Of a stretch of 64,000 nt of DNA, positions 14,033 to 24,147 are shown one piece after another. Numbering within the stretch: position 1 is the stretch's first letter; each line of letters starts with the position of its first letter. The notes beneath the pieces are model-generated. The model searched no databases, was not told the origin of the DNA, and worked only from the letters and a program-made list of their open reading frames with translations. The position numbers were made by a program, and so were the translations under genes. The DNA is from Perkinsus marinus ATCC 50983 (taxonomy: Eukaryota; Perkinsozoa; Perkinsida; Perkinsidae): NCBI RefSeq assembly GCF_000006405.1, contig NW_003217086.1:9061-73060 (forward strand), written 5' to 3'.

Positions 14033-15825
14033 TCAAGCACTCCTGTAAGCGATAATGATGATGTTGAGGAATATGAACATGGCCAAGATCAGTATGCACT
14101 TCATCACACGGCTCGATCTGAAAAACATGACATGATGACACACTGCAGCTTTATCAATACTACCGTTGTGCTCTCTCAGCCTGAGTCAACTGGACGTTGG
14201 CCTCCCTCGTTTGGTCAACCGCGTGTTCCATATTATAGTCGATACGGTCGAGCACCTATCACCATCACGTTCGCAAGGAGCCATCTCAATAGCCGCTGTT
14301 GATACCGTGCCTTGGTCAATGACCAGCACCGCGAGTTCCTTGAATATTTGGTTCAACTCTATTATCGATTGAGCGATCTTGCCAATCTCCTTGGACCGCT
14401 GTGTTGCATTGACTTCCAGTGCCTGCCGACGACTGTAGCAATAGCTCAACCGCACCACGATAAATGTCGTATTCGATGAGAGTATTAATGCCGCGAATTC
14501 GTCTATAAGACACTCCCCTTGAACAAGTCCCATTATCACCTCTAGTTCAAGGACTTGCTGATCGTCGAAGCCAGCATCATCGAGGACCCCCTTCCCCCGG
14601 CTTTCTCCATCGTCTTCCCAAAGATTCACATTTTGCCTCTGTCGAACCTACATCATCAACGAACGAGTGATATCAGCTAAATGCTTTGCATATAGGTATT
14701 AATAGTAGTAGTAGTAGTACTTCCTTCAAAAATTTCCCTTGCATGGATTTGAACTCGCCACTCAGCCCCTGCATCCGATTTGCCAATGCCCGAGCGGCGT
14801 TTTTTCTGAATCAACAGAAGAGGTGACAAAATAATCTCCTCTAGACTGCATAAGCATATAGAGGAATTCGCCCGAGTAATTGAGATCCTTCCCGGTACAT
14901 GAACACACTTGAACACTCTCCATAAAAGACTAAAACTACGACGGTTTTTTGTCCCTTTTCTACGACCTACCTCACTAATTATCGAACGAGTAAGCACCAC
15001 CCATAGTCCGTATTACCGGCACTCCTCCATCTTCGAATCTTCACCTGGGGTGTTCCGGACGAGATCCTTCAGTCGAATCTCGCACTTTCGAAAGAGCTGA
15101 TTGACTGCTGTTGATATCGCATCCAGCTGAGAGCGCACAGAATGAGGTCGATCTGGACCATTACCATTTCAGTCGAAAGCTCCAGCTGGATGTCACACAG
15201 GACAGCAGTCCCAGAGTCCAAACCATGCATAACGCATCCCACCACTTCCTGTGGAAGTACTACCTCTGCATCTTGTAAAGACTCAGAGCCCGAATGATCA
15301 TCGAAAACCTTGAGGAGCCTCTTCTGCTGCACACTTCGCAACTGCGATAATCGTTCCTTAATTTGAGTGAGATAGTCACTGATCTCCGTCTGGATATCGA
15401 ACCACTGACAAAGACCACTATAGAGCTCAGAGAGGCTTTACTCCAGACTACTTGAGGCGGCAACGTTGCCATTTCCACATCCACCACCTCATGATTAGAG
15501 ACGTTGCTTCCTGTCGAAGTCAAGAGGTACCGGTTGTGATTGTTCGATTGTCTTCCAAGTCCCGAGCTTGCAACTGAACTGTGACGATAAGGAGCACACT
15601 CTCCCCCTGATCGACGAAGGCCAAGAGCCGTGCACTCGCCTTTAACTTGCCTGTGGATGTATTGGATCTCGTGGTGCTTCCTCCTGAATCTCCTAGAAGG
15701 GAATACCCTGCAAAGCGGTTCTTCCGATGCTTGTGGTCGTTACGATACTTAACGAAGAGGACTGTCAGGTTGCGGACCGGTCCACAGTCCATCACACAGG
15801 CGTTTTCATTTACGGGCGACATCAT
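14033..15825 (-). CDS. STX16: Syntaxin-16/Tlg2-type Qa-SNARE, multi-exon
   Basis: Membrane-anchored t-SNARE of the trans-Golgi/endosome. The N-terminus (ATG 15825; another in-frame ATG at 15792) has NLTVLFVKYRNDHKHRKNRF, resembling the N-peptide of Tlg2 that binds the Sec1/Munc18 partner Vps45. The following exons give the Habc region: WFDIQTEISDYLTQIKERLS (about 15415), VNQLFRKCEIRLKDLVRNTP (about 15100) and ARALANRMQGLSGEFKSMQG (about 14790). The SNARE helix is split by a 48-base intron: RSKEIGKIAQSIIELNQIFK then VLDRIDYNMEHAVDQTREAN. A C-terminal anchor CILILAMFIFLNIIIIAYRS precedes TGA at 14033-14035. A TAG trinucleotide run near 14700 lies in or beside an exon end. Exon joins around 14900-15300 are approximate. 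Confidence 0.85.
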
Positions 15826-16612
15826 AACTGCATTTCGGCGCTACATTAGAAATGGATGCGATGAACAGCGTTGCACTTCTAGGAAGAGATATCCCTCGTT
15901 ATAAATCCAGCCTGGCCCTACTCTCCACAGTTCACAGGGAAAGCTCGTGTGAAATTCAAGATCCCAGAGCAAAGGACGGACTCCAAAGAAAGACAAATCG
16001 AAGTGTCACACAGGTGAAAACTGTTATACAAGGCTACCAGATTCCTAAACTGCTATAGAAGACAACCATCGCACGTATCTTTTCCTGAAAACGAGGGCTC
16101 TCTGTTATCAATTGAGGACAGCAACGGTAAATGCTGCCGATACCGGGCATCCAATCCAGCTCTTCACTAACGTTAGGAGTTGTTCTAATTGAGGTTCCGT
16201 CCGAACAGCATGACGTCCGATATGCACAACTCAGTTGACACCCCCCCCCTCCCCCCCCAAAGAGCTGTTCCCCATTGGACCGAATCGGGTTGCTGCCGCC
16301 TCTAAATGAAAAGTTTTCATTGAAAACCCCTCCGGCTCGAGAGTGTTAGGTCGGAGAACCAGGGCATCACTCTGCGGAGGTTGGTTTACCGACTGCGCCT
16401 GAGAATTCCAAACGGTCTGTGTTGCCACTAGTCTCAGACTAGTAGTGGTATTGTCTAATTCGTAGATTGGCAATTAAACATTCCATGGCGCGCGAATGCG
16501 CCAAAGGGTGTCACGGACAAGATTTCGCTGGCGCCACGCACCCAAAGAAAAGTCTCAAGTGTTCTCGCCGTCCGATAGGTGTACAAAGTTTCTATAAGAA
16601 ACCAAATAAACC
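15826..16612. other. Intergenic region with poly-C tract
   Basis: No supported gene. A C-rich tract at about 16238-16258 is interrupted by a single T, and a small imperfect inverted repeat lies near 16425-16450. Confidence 0.4.
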
Positions 16613-16684
16613 TGCACCGCCCGGGAATCGAACCCGGACCATCTGCTTGGAAGGCAGATATCCTAACCATTAGACTAGCGGTGC
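16613..16684 (-). tRNA. tRNA-Gly (anticodon TCC)
   Basis: A 72-nt cloverleaf on the minus strand. The acceptor GCACCGC pairs with GCGGTGC, the discriminator is A, the anticodon stem TCTGC/GCAGA has loop CTTCCAA giving anticodon TCC, and the T arm is CCGGG-TTCGATT-CCCGG. No intron. Confidence 0.95.
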
Positions 16685-16898
16685 TTACATACAATCTATC
16701 GAGATTCGCACTTTGTTCACACTCCTAGGACCGCATGCCGATACCGATCCATGAATCAAACCTAGGAACCAATTCTTGTCCATTATCCCTCGAACGATGA
16801 GGCAGTTTATTGGGCGAGGTTAGAGTGCGGCGCACAAGAACTAGACCGGAGTGGCTCCACGATTTTACCCAACCCTCCTCATCCCAAGTTATCCAGGA

Positions 16899-16962
16899 GG
16901 CCTATGTTGCACCGCGGGGATGTATAGCGATAGATCATTGCTAAGTAGGTGCAACATAGGCC
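16899..16962. repeat. Inverted repeat, 15-bp arms, 34-nt spacer
   Basis: GGCCTATGTTGCACC at 16899-16913 is the exact reverse complement of 16948-16962. The larger spacer sets it apart from the tight hairpins elsewhere in the window. Confidence 0.85.
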
Positions 16963-17194
16963 CAACTACAACGGTGATGTCGCAGGCAACTTCGGCGGCT
17001 CGGGAAAGATAGCCCATCGCCTACAATTGCAGGCCACAACTTGTAATTCGATTATCAACTCTCGATATCATCGAATGGATGCTGCTTGACAGCAGCTGTG
17101 AGCAGGGTTAATAGTCGGACCGGTCGATCGTCCCTCAACACGTTGGCTATTATTTGATGTTGCCCACCGTGTGCTAGCAACCTTACGACAATAG

Positions 17195-17960
17195 TCAACA
17201 TCTTTCACCGAACCGACTGTTCAAGGTAGATAACAAATCAGGCATGTTTTCTACGTGGTGGACTAGCAAGAACTGACTCTCAAATCCAGCATATTGAATA
17301 AGAGGGCCGTCGATATCTGGGCCCAATAATATTCGTGACTTGAACGTTAACAATCTGGACCCTTATAGGATATGTGCTCGTCCAGAACTATCCTGGCAGG
17401 ACATCGACGGCGGAGAAATGCGCGATCGCGTAAAACGATACTTCAGTCTCCGTGCTGTTTCTGCGAATCTCCAAGTTGGAAGTCGCATTCATCCTCAAGG
17501 AACAGGTTTTTGCGTCGGTGTTGAGAAGATCCACAAACCTTCTCCGTATTTTTCGAGGAAGGGCATCCAGAATAGCGATCCCAAAAGAGTCTTCAACTTG
17601 TAGAGTAGTTCTCCAAATGATTGTGGGATCAAATACGTCGCAACGTATAGCCACTTCTCGCACAAGTGGACAGATCCCCTGGACTAGGTCCAGCAGCGAA
17701 CACTCCAGAACACAGGAAAGCACCTTCGGCTCGACAGTACTGTACTGTCAGTACACCACAGTAGAAGCAGCAGCAAGTGAATGGGTGAGTCCTTTATTCT
17801 TCATATCCCCATCATCGTGTACGTCTTGTGCGCCCAACGGCAACACGACTGCTGTGATCAGATGCAGCGCAGAACCCGAAAGCCTACCATTCCGATGCAG
17901 CACAATGATCAGGAATCCTGATTCAGGATGAGCATTACGGAGAGATCTTCGGAACACTCT
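17195..17960 (-). CDS. Unidentified multi-exon protein
   Basis: Three minus-strand stretches with coding character join in order. The first is about 17957-17790 (GFLIIVLHRNGRLSGSALHL). The second is about 17720-17390 (VREVAIRCDVFDPTIIWRTT, ALPRKIRRRFVDLLNTDAKT, TEVSFYAIAHFSAVDVLPG). The third is about 17317-17195 (FESQFLLVHHVENMPDLLST), ending at TGA 17195. GT and AG dinucleotides are available at each border, but the start is not resolved. I do not recognise the family. The sequence looks globular, with no signal peptide or membrane segment in the parts read. Confidence 0.45.
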
Positions 17961-18390
17961 TGAAAATCTTGGTTCAACATATCTTCCGCGTAAAAAGAAT
18001 TACGACCTGAGACGACACATAAGCCGTCGTAACCTATTCCATAACCTCCTAACAGAAATACACAGGCTGATTACTTATACACACACATCAGAAACCTTTT
18101 ATGTTATGAATAACGATAGAGGGACTCGACATCTCTGCAGGGAAGAGTCACTCCTATACCACTCCTCCGTCTCCGATACGAACAGATATCCCACTCCTCG
18201 GAATTCGCGCTTACTTCACAAACGCAACGATTGAACGATGAAGCTGAGTGAGACACTAACATAAAGTTCATTATGCTAAGACGAATCAAGCTTAACTTAG
18301 ATGCATACAATCTAAATGAGCGCCCACTCACCGTGGAGCACTCAGGATGTCCTATTCAAAGCTTGTATACACAGCGAGATACGACAAGAC

Positions 18391-18816
18391 TTAAAGGCTT
18401 GGGCAAGGATAAGGCTTACCAACACAGTCAGAGTCGGTACTCTGGAAGCAAAGACTTCCATCGTCCTTCTCTAGGATGCCAAAGCACACAGGAGGACTCT
18501 GCCAAGACTTGCAGTACGAGCCCCACTTCGAATTCTTGCAACTACTCAGACCGTTGCAGACATCCTCGCAACTGGGAGGAACCACTGGGCAGGAGACGGG
18601 CGTGTAGGCAGAATCATCACAGGAAGAATCGGTTGGTTGGAAGCAATAGCCATCACCCTTTTGCAGAAGACCAAAGCACACACCATTGCCCTTACAGTAA
18701 GAGCCCCAACCGTAGCTTGCACAAGCGGGAGTCTCATCACACAACTGCTGGCAGTAATCATCAGAGCTTGCAAAAGCTAGACCAAGCAGAGTGGCCACAA
18801 TCGCGAAAGATTTCAT
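18391..18816 (-). CDS. Secreted protein with two Cys-rich repeats
   Basis: An intronless 141-residue protein from ATG 18816. Residues 1-17 (MKSFAIVATLLGLAFAS) are a signal peptide. Two tandem repeats follow, at about residues 19-75 and 82-139. Both share the pattern Cys-x3-Cys-x5-Cys, a Trp-Gly-Ser-Tyr-Cys-Lys block, Val-Cys-Phe-Gly-x-Leu, Lys-x-Asp-Gly, Cys-Phe-Gln-x-Thr-Asp-Ser, then two cysteines near the end. The conserved even spacing of cysteines implies disulphides in an extracellular or vacuolar product. I do not recognise a named family; a Perkinsozoan-restricted secreted family is possible. Confidence 0.75.
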   Translation of the reverse strand: MKSFAIVATLLGLAFASSDDYCQQLCDETPACASYGWGSYCKGNGVCFGLLQKGDGYCFQPTDSSCDDSAYTPVSCPVVPPSCEDVCNGLSSCKNSKWGSYCKSWQSPPVCFGILEKDDGSLCFQSTDSDCVGKPYPCPSL

Positions 18817-18879
18817 GGGAAAATGAGAACAAAAGGAAAAAATCCAACACTGACAAGAGCGTTCAGATATATTGAGAAA

Positions 18880-19787
18880 CGTGTGAGACTGAACCGGGCA
18901 GATATTGTAGCTGGTGAGGAATCGGAGATGAACTTAGCTTAGCGAAGCGAATCATATACAGCCTACAGTACTCACATTATGGGACATTGAATGGAATATG
19001 GAACAACCGCGATATTGCTTCACATGGACGTGATATTGGGAGCAACTAGAGAGATAGATCGAACTGTCACCGTAGTGGCGCATCGCTGGACACCTCATCA
19101 TTTCGTACCTTCTGAAGGTATAGCGACACGATGGTCATGAATCTAGCTAAGGCTACCGCGACCTCGAAGCGAATCCCGAGAAAGCCCATGAATCAAGATA
19201 CTCTAGGCGAATACAAGAGGTCAGTGGACGAGTGTTGTAGGCGGCAATGAACCCCAGAGCACCCTACATACAGCCCGCCGCTTCGCATCTATTGTATGTA
19301 CTGGAGAGCCTCGTGGAGATGATGAAAGTGGATGATCATTACGGTGATGACGACGAGAGGAGCCTCACTAGCTATCACGCCCAATGAGGAACAGTACGCA
19401 GACAGAAAAGGGTGTAAAACAGTGCCAGTGTCTACTTGGAAGGATGACAACTGTAAGAAATGCAGCTGAACCTTATCAGGAGGCCCCATCGCCCACTGAC
19501 ATAACACAACACAAGCCACAAACTAGACGGTTTTGCCGTTGCTATAGCTACTAGCCTCAGGGCCACCATAACAGAGATCCAACTTGGAGGAAATCAGCAA
19601 TGACCTCACGTGCAACAGATGGGCGAAGACGATATAAATGATAGTGGTGATGCCCATGGAGGAAGGAAGACTGTGTTATCAATGTACACGCCAACTTGCA
19701 GAGTGGTAGGTCAGATATAGGCCCTAGGATAACTAATGTTGGTAATGAACAATACTACATTTAGCAGAGGAGCATCTACAAGGCTCT
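18880..19787. other. Unassigned stretch
   Basis: No supported gene. A minus-strand hydrophobic frame near 19660-19290 could be part of a small membrane protein, but no start, splice pattern or family could be established. Confidence 0.3.
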
Positions 19788-21278
19788 TCACCGAGACGCA
19801 CTGCCTGGTTGGGCTGACACCGCAGTCCCCTTCTGGAAAAGTCGGTTGAGCTCCGTTTCCCTGTCGCTTTCCTCATCCGAGCTGCTGTCACTAGAACTGC
19901 TCCCCCCACTACTGGAACTACTAGAACTACTGGAGTTAGCCCGACGTCTCCTCTGGGCCTCCTGTAGCTGCGCCAACGCCCTCTGCTGTGCTACTATCTC
20001 CCGAGCGCGCTCCTCATTCTCCTTCACCTTCTGATTACGAAGGTTCAACAATCTCGCAACATACCGCTTCAGATTCCTCTGGTCCCTCGGAGTCATCATA
20101 TCCACATCTAGCTCTTGCAGAATTCCCGTTACAGGATCGAGCACGACTCCAGGACAGTTACGCAGCTTCTTATCCACTACTTGGCAGAGGTCCTCAGGTG
20201 TCAGCTGATTCATATCCTCCTCCAATTTAACCTTTTCCTCCGCCGTCAAGGGCAAAGCCGGCCCCCTAGTGCCCCCTACAGACCCTCCCCTCACCGAACT
20301 CTCCTTCGTGACCGAGCCGCTTCCGCTGGCCCGAGGGGTCTCACTGAGATTCGACACGAATTGCGTCAACTCCGATATCTTGTCCTGGAGCTGCTCTATC
20401 TGGGCCGTCAATTCAGACTCCGTCGCCTTCGATCCACCACCACCAACAGAACTCTTACTCTTCTTACGAGCTTCCTTGCTTCCCTCCTTATCCTTGCCCT
20501 TATTAGCCATAGGTTGTTTGCTGCCTTTATGCCCCCCAGCCTTTCCTCCACCGCTCGACTGATGCCTGTGTGCGCTCGACGCTGGAGTCACCTCCTTCAC
20601 CGGCTCCTCTATCACCGGGTACTGGGCTTCCACATACTCCGCATTCTCAATCCGATACGAGGCATCGAACATCAATTCCGTGCACAGTTTATTCAACCGC
20701 TCCGCCGCCTTAAAAGGCTGCGAATCTTTAGGATAATTTCCCAACGCAAATCGTACAAGTCGACGCAGATCTCGTTCCAATTCCAAATGCGTTTTGTACT
20801 TCCCCTCCTCCACCATACGCCTCACATGCCCCAAATCAATCGGCAACTGACATGCACTAAAGCTGACCCCCTCGATCTGCCGAGGTAGAACCGGATGGCT
20901 GAACCAATAAGCTATACTATCAGCACCGGAAAATCCTTTGTCGGCTTCTATCGTGTTCAAGACCCCCAAGAAAACTGATTGGAAATGGGCGCCATCATCG
21001 CCGATTCTCGATACTGCTCCTCTAGGCATCATAATCCGTGCCCCTGGATCCTTGCCACTCATCAAAATGGGACTCCCAGAAGCGACAATCGGCGCCGCTG
21101 AGACGTTCACAGGCGCACTGCTCTTTTTCGTAGTCGGAGTTCGCCTCATAGAGGGGCTTTGGCCCACTCTCTGCCCATCTACACTGCTCATCTTCATACT
21201 TGAGCTTGCGGAGTCCGACGGAGAACTCGCGCCCTCTCCCTGAATTCCACAAATAGTTCGAGAAACGGGTTCGTCCAT
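19788..21278 (-). CDS. BET-like protein: atypical bromodomain plus NET domain
   Basis: A large exon; the first in-frame ATG at 21278 gives MDEPVSR, and the frame stays open a few codons upstream, so it may be joined to an earlier exon. About residues 95-220 form a bromodomain-like region (HFQSVFLGVLNTIEADKG, then LPIDLGHVRRMVEEGKYKTH and DLRRLVRFALGNYPKDSQPF). A coiled/basic linker follows. About residues 335-415 match a NET domain (LTAEEKVKLEEDMNQLTPED, VVLDPVTGILQELDVDMMTP). The C-terminus is a Ser run followed by acidic Asp/Glu. Bromodomain plus NET is the BET architecture of acetyl-histone readers in the nucleus. The canonical YNP triplet, whose Asn binds acetyl-lysine, reads Asn-Tyr-Pro here, so binding may be altered. 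Only one bromodomain is visible. Confidence 0.65.
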   Translation of the reverse strand: MDEPVSRTICGIQGEGASSPSDSASSSMKMSSVDGQRVGQSPSMRRTPTTKKSSAPVNVSAAPIVASGSPILMSGKDPGARIMMPRGAVSRIGDDGAHFQSVFLGVLNTIEADKGFSGADSIAYWFSHPVLPRQIEGVSFSACQLPIDLGHVRRMVEEGKYKTHLELERDLRRLVRFALGNYPKDSQPFKAAERLNKLCTELMFDASYRIENAEYVEAQYPVIEEPVKEVTPASSAHRHQSSGGGKAGGHKGSKQPMANKGKDKEGSKEARKKSKSSVGGGGSKATESELTAQIEQLQDKISELTQFVSNLSETPRASGSGSVTKESSVRGGSVGGTRGPALPLTAEEKVKLEEDMNQLTPEDLCQVVDKKLRNCPGVVLDPVTGILQELDVDMMTPRDQRNLKRYVARLLNLRNQKVKENEERAREIVAQQRALAQLQEAQRRRRANSSSSSSSSSGGSSSSDSSSDEESDRETELNRLFQKGTAVSAQPGSASR

Positions 21279-21413
21279 ATAATAAGACAAGTTACTACGG
21301 AACCGGTGATCGCTTTAATTTTGGGCAAGCGAAGAAAGATGAAATGCAATGAAAGTTGGCCATTTCAGAGCAGCCCGAGTTGATTCTACAATTTCGAATG
21401 TCAAAACGATCAA

Positions 21414-21916
21414 CCCCCCCCCCCCCCTCCACCACCACCATATACTACCCTTTTCCTTTTCCCCAAAGTGCCCATCCTCATAGTAGGCGACTTCTCGCTG
21501 GCTCCGTCGACGGTACTGCTGGAGCGAGCTGCCACGGTAGACTCTCTAGTTCTTCGCCGAGCCGAAACCGCAGCCGCGAACGACAGTTCCGCTCGAGGGG
21601 AAGCTGGGGGAGTCTTCACTTCCTCAATCGCGAATCCAGAACCCTCCAAAGCCTCGCGGACCGATCCAAGCTCGGGTATGGAGAGGAAGAGTTCTCCTCG
21701 AAATGTATGACCGACAGGCTCTCGGTTAACAGAAGGATCTAGCGAGACCGCCGCCCTAGTCACACTAGAGACCACAGGCTCTGGCTCAGCTGCCTTCTCA
21801 GGCTTCACCGATGCCGCGCCTTCCCCCACAGCTGGAAACGCAGGTTTTAAGTCTACTTCCGGAACGCCTGTCTCGGCCACAGGACTTGTCGCCTCCGGTG
21901 TAGTGATATTGCTCAT
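21414..21916 (-). CDS. Uncharacterised exon or small gene next to the BET-like ORF
   Basis: A real ATG at 21916 opens about 160 codons rich in Ala, Pro, Glu and Ser (FRGELFLSIPELGSVREALE, AIEEVKTPPASPRAELSF), ending in a basic LGKRKR that resembles a nuclear localisation signal. The frame then runs into a G homopolymer at about 21430-21413 and stops. A donor GTAGTA just after the basic stretch would splice the G-run out, and joining to the BET-like exon is likely on position and strand. I could not find a pair of sites that keeps frame, so it is listed separately. Confidence 0.4.
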
Positions 21917-22070
21917 GCAGTTTTAGGATAAACCCTCTGAATGACCGCTTCAACCAGTTGGCGCTCGTACTAACCCGGTCCCATGAACGCAACAGTAAAC
22001 GTTGAGACACCATCTGTCATGTCACAATGAGCATTCCAGAAATAATCGATCGCCCTATACTATCACCTAA

Positions 22071-23200
22071 TTAATGAGTCTTCGTATATTTTTCGGACTG
22101 CTTAGCACCCTGGCCTTTGTCCGGCCCCTCATCCTCATCGGTATACCCCACTAACTGCTCGATAGTGCCCAACAAACCATTCTAGTGGTGGTTCATGCTT
22201 CTGAACGGCCGACGGAGAGCTCTCGTAAACGATACATTGATAACTTCATCCAATAAGAAGAGGCATACCTATTCCAATGAAGATCCTTGAAAAACTCCCC
22301 GAGTCGGTGAGCGCCATCAGACACAGCACCTAGCTCAGCATTAAGGGATGAACCTAGCCCATCTTATCGTGGATGAGCCCGACCTGGGAGCCAAGCAGTG
22401 GGACTCGATGGCCTCTAATACGGCCCATTTCCTTGCAAACAACGTCAAAGCATACAAAGTGATTGTACATCACTATTGTATCATCACAATACTCATCGTA
22501 GCTATGATGCTACGATAAAAACTTGATTGAGCTCGGTTCACAGGCGGTGCATGAGCTTGCTATAACCCCCACCTGTTCCATCTGTTCGCGACCTGCCAAT
22601 CACTATGCAGCAGAGTAGACCTGAAACGCCGCTATTACCGAGATCCTTCTCATGGGCAGGCACGATCTTCTCGTCACCCTCCGTGTTCCCTCTTATACTC
22701 CTATAAACCATCAAAAATACACCAGCCTGAGTCACCACGCGGACCGCAGAGGTGATTCGACCAATTATAGTCATCACTAAGCGGGAGGTCCTTGAAGTAG
22801 AGCAAGACGCCTAGGGAGAGCCAAGTATTGAGGGGCATCGGCCGCGACTCGTTATTCCGCTTAGACTGGGCTATAGTAGGCGTAAGGAGGCCCTGCATCA
22901 GCATGGAACTAGAGCTGAGGTGATTATACCAGTCGCACATATTGTAATTCATCGCGCAAGGTCTCCTCGTAACCAGCGAATTCCCCTTTTCAATGGATAC
23001 CAGGGAGAGGCATTCCCTAGGTAAGCAAACACACAAGTAGTAGTACCGCATATCACTGACCCATGTATCTGACCTACTGAGAACACCGTCCCCATGCAAG
23101 AAAAATAGACTACAGGCGTAGTGCCGCAGAAGTCGTGTGAGGGAAGCGATTGGCCAGGCGAGGCGAGCGAGAAATTCTTTAGCGGGGCGAAGCACTTCAT
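22071..23200 (-). CDS. Unidentified multi-exon protein, probably membrane-associated
   Basis: Minus-strand coding-like fragments include about 22900-22700 (RPMPLNTWLSLGVLLYFKDL), 22777-22640 (RVVTQAGVFLMVYRSIRGN), 22340-22275 (SLNAELGAVSDGAHRLGEFF) and a last exon, LLGTIEQLVGYTDEDEGPDK..KYTKTH, stopping at TAA 22071-22073. Two segments are hydrophobic enough to span a membrane, and the tail is charged and Lys-rich. Start and exon joins are unresolved and the family is not recognised. Confidence 0.35.
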
Positions 23201-24147
23201 TTCTTTTTCTTAGCGGAGCGAAGATTTGACCTTATTAGAATCTGAGTTTGGATTGGCCAGTTCACCAGTCGCTGAGGAGTCTTGTTATGCTGCACGGCAC
23301 TTGATTAACTTCACAGCAAGAACCCAGGAGGGTGACGACCAACACGATAGTGAGTATGAATCAAGGAAGGGCGTGAAATAGTCTGATCCTGTTATCGGGG
23401 CAATCTGAGGAGAACCATGCATGGTGAATGCTCTGGCCTATTATAGAGTAGTATAGGCCGCCTATACTACTCTTACTCTGATGAAAGTAGATATTGGCAA
23501 GAGCCCTATCGAGTGGATCCATCCTCCTTCTTATCAGTACAGTGTTCACGGCCAATTTGTCTCTGTGTTGTTAATAGTGTTCTGTCGAAGACCCCATGGT
23601 AGTTGCATTATATGTCCACTCCTTTCTTGCCGACTTTATGATGCTACTCCTAAGAGGAAGAGGTACTAGTGAGCCGCTCTACAGTTCGGTTGGTAGTGTT
23701 GCTCTATTGAGTTATCTCTAGTGACGATAGTTTGTACAGTACTTGTAGACCTAGGCTATCGAAAGGAGTATTTCCGATGGGGAGGGGGCGGCTTGCTCCC
23801 CCCGATGTAGAGCTGTATAGGGTATCATCCAGGAACTTTCTAAACTTCCTGGAGGAATTCTCTTTGAAATTTTCACATGCCTAAGAACACATTTTTCAAT
23901 CAGTCGTCACATTAGGAACTTTCCCCACTGTCCCCCGCGTTTAATAGAGGGATCAGCTCGCTGGTGATCGTCGTTTATTAAGTACCGCGTTCTCGATTAC
24001 TTAGAACTAAACTGTTGATTGAAAAACTTGAGCTACTTGATTTGGAAGATGTTGTATATCTCTCCAATAGACCGGCCTTCTATTCGGAGTCGTTGGCAAT
24101 TTATCGACTGACAACAGCATCATTCCTCGGCATTCCATCACAGGTGC
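23201..24147. other. Intergenic region with a short-loop hairpin
   Basis: No supported gene. It contains the hairpin at 23445-23473 and a G-rich then C-rich patch near 23780-23805. It presumably includes the promoter of the carboxypeptidase gene. Confidence 0.4.
23445..23473. repeat. Perfect hairpin, 13-bp arms, 3-nt loop
   Basis: AGAGTAGTATAGG at 23445-23457 is the exact reverse complement of 23461-23473, around the loop CCG. Confidence 0.9.

Noticed and set aside
14730-14780. Sequence resembling a reversed tRNA B box (GGATTTGAACTC)
   Set aside because: It lies in a syntaxin-16 exon and gives no cloverleaf.
20115-20888. Plus-strand frame antisense to the BET-like gene
   Set aside because: Arg/Leu-rich shadow of the real coding strand.
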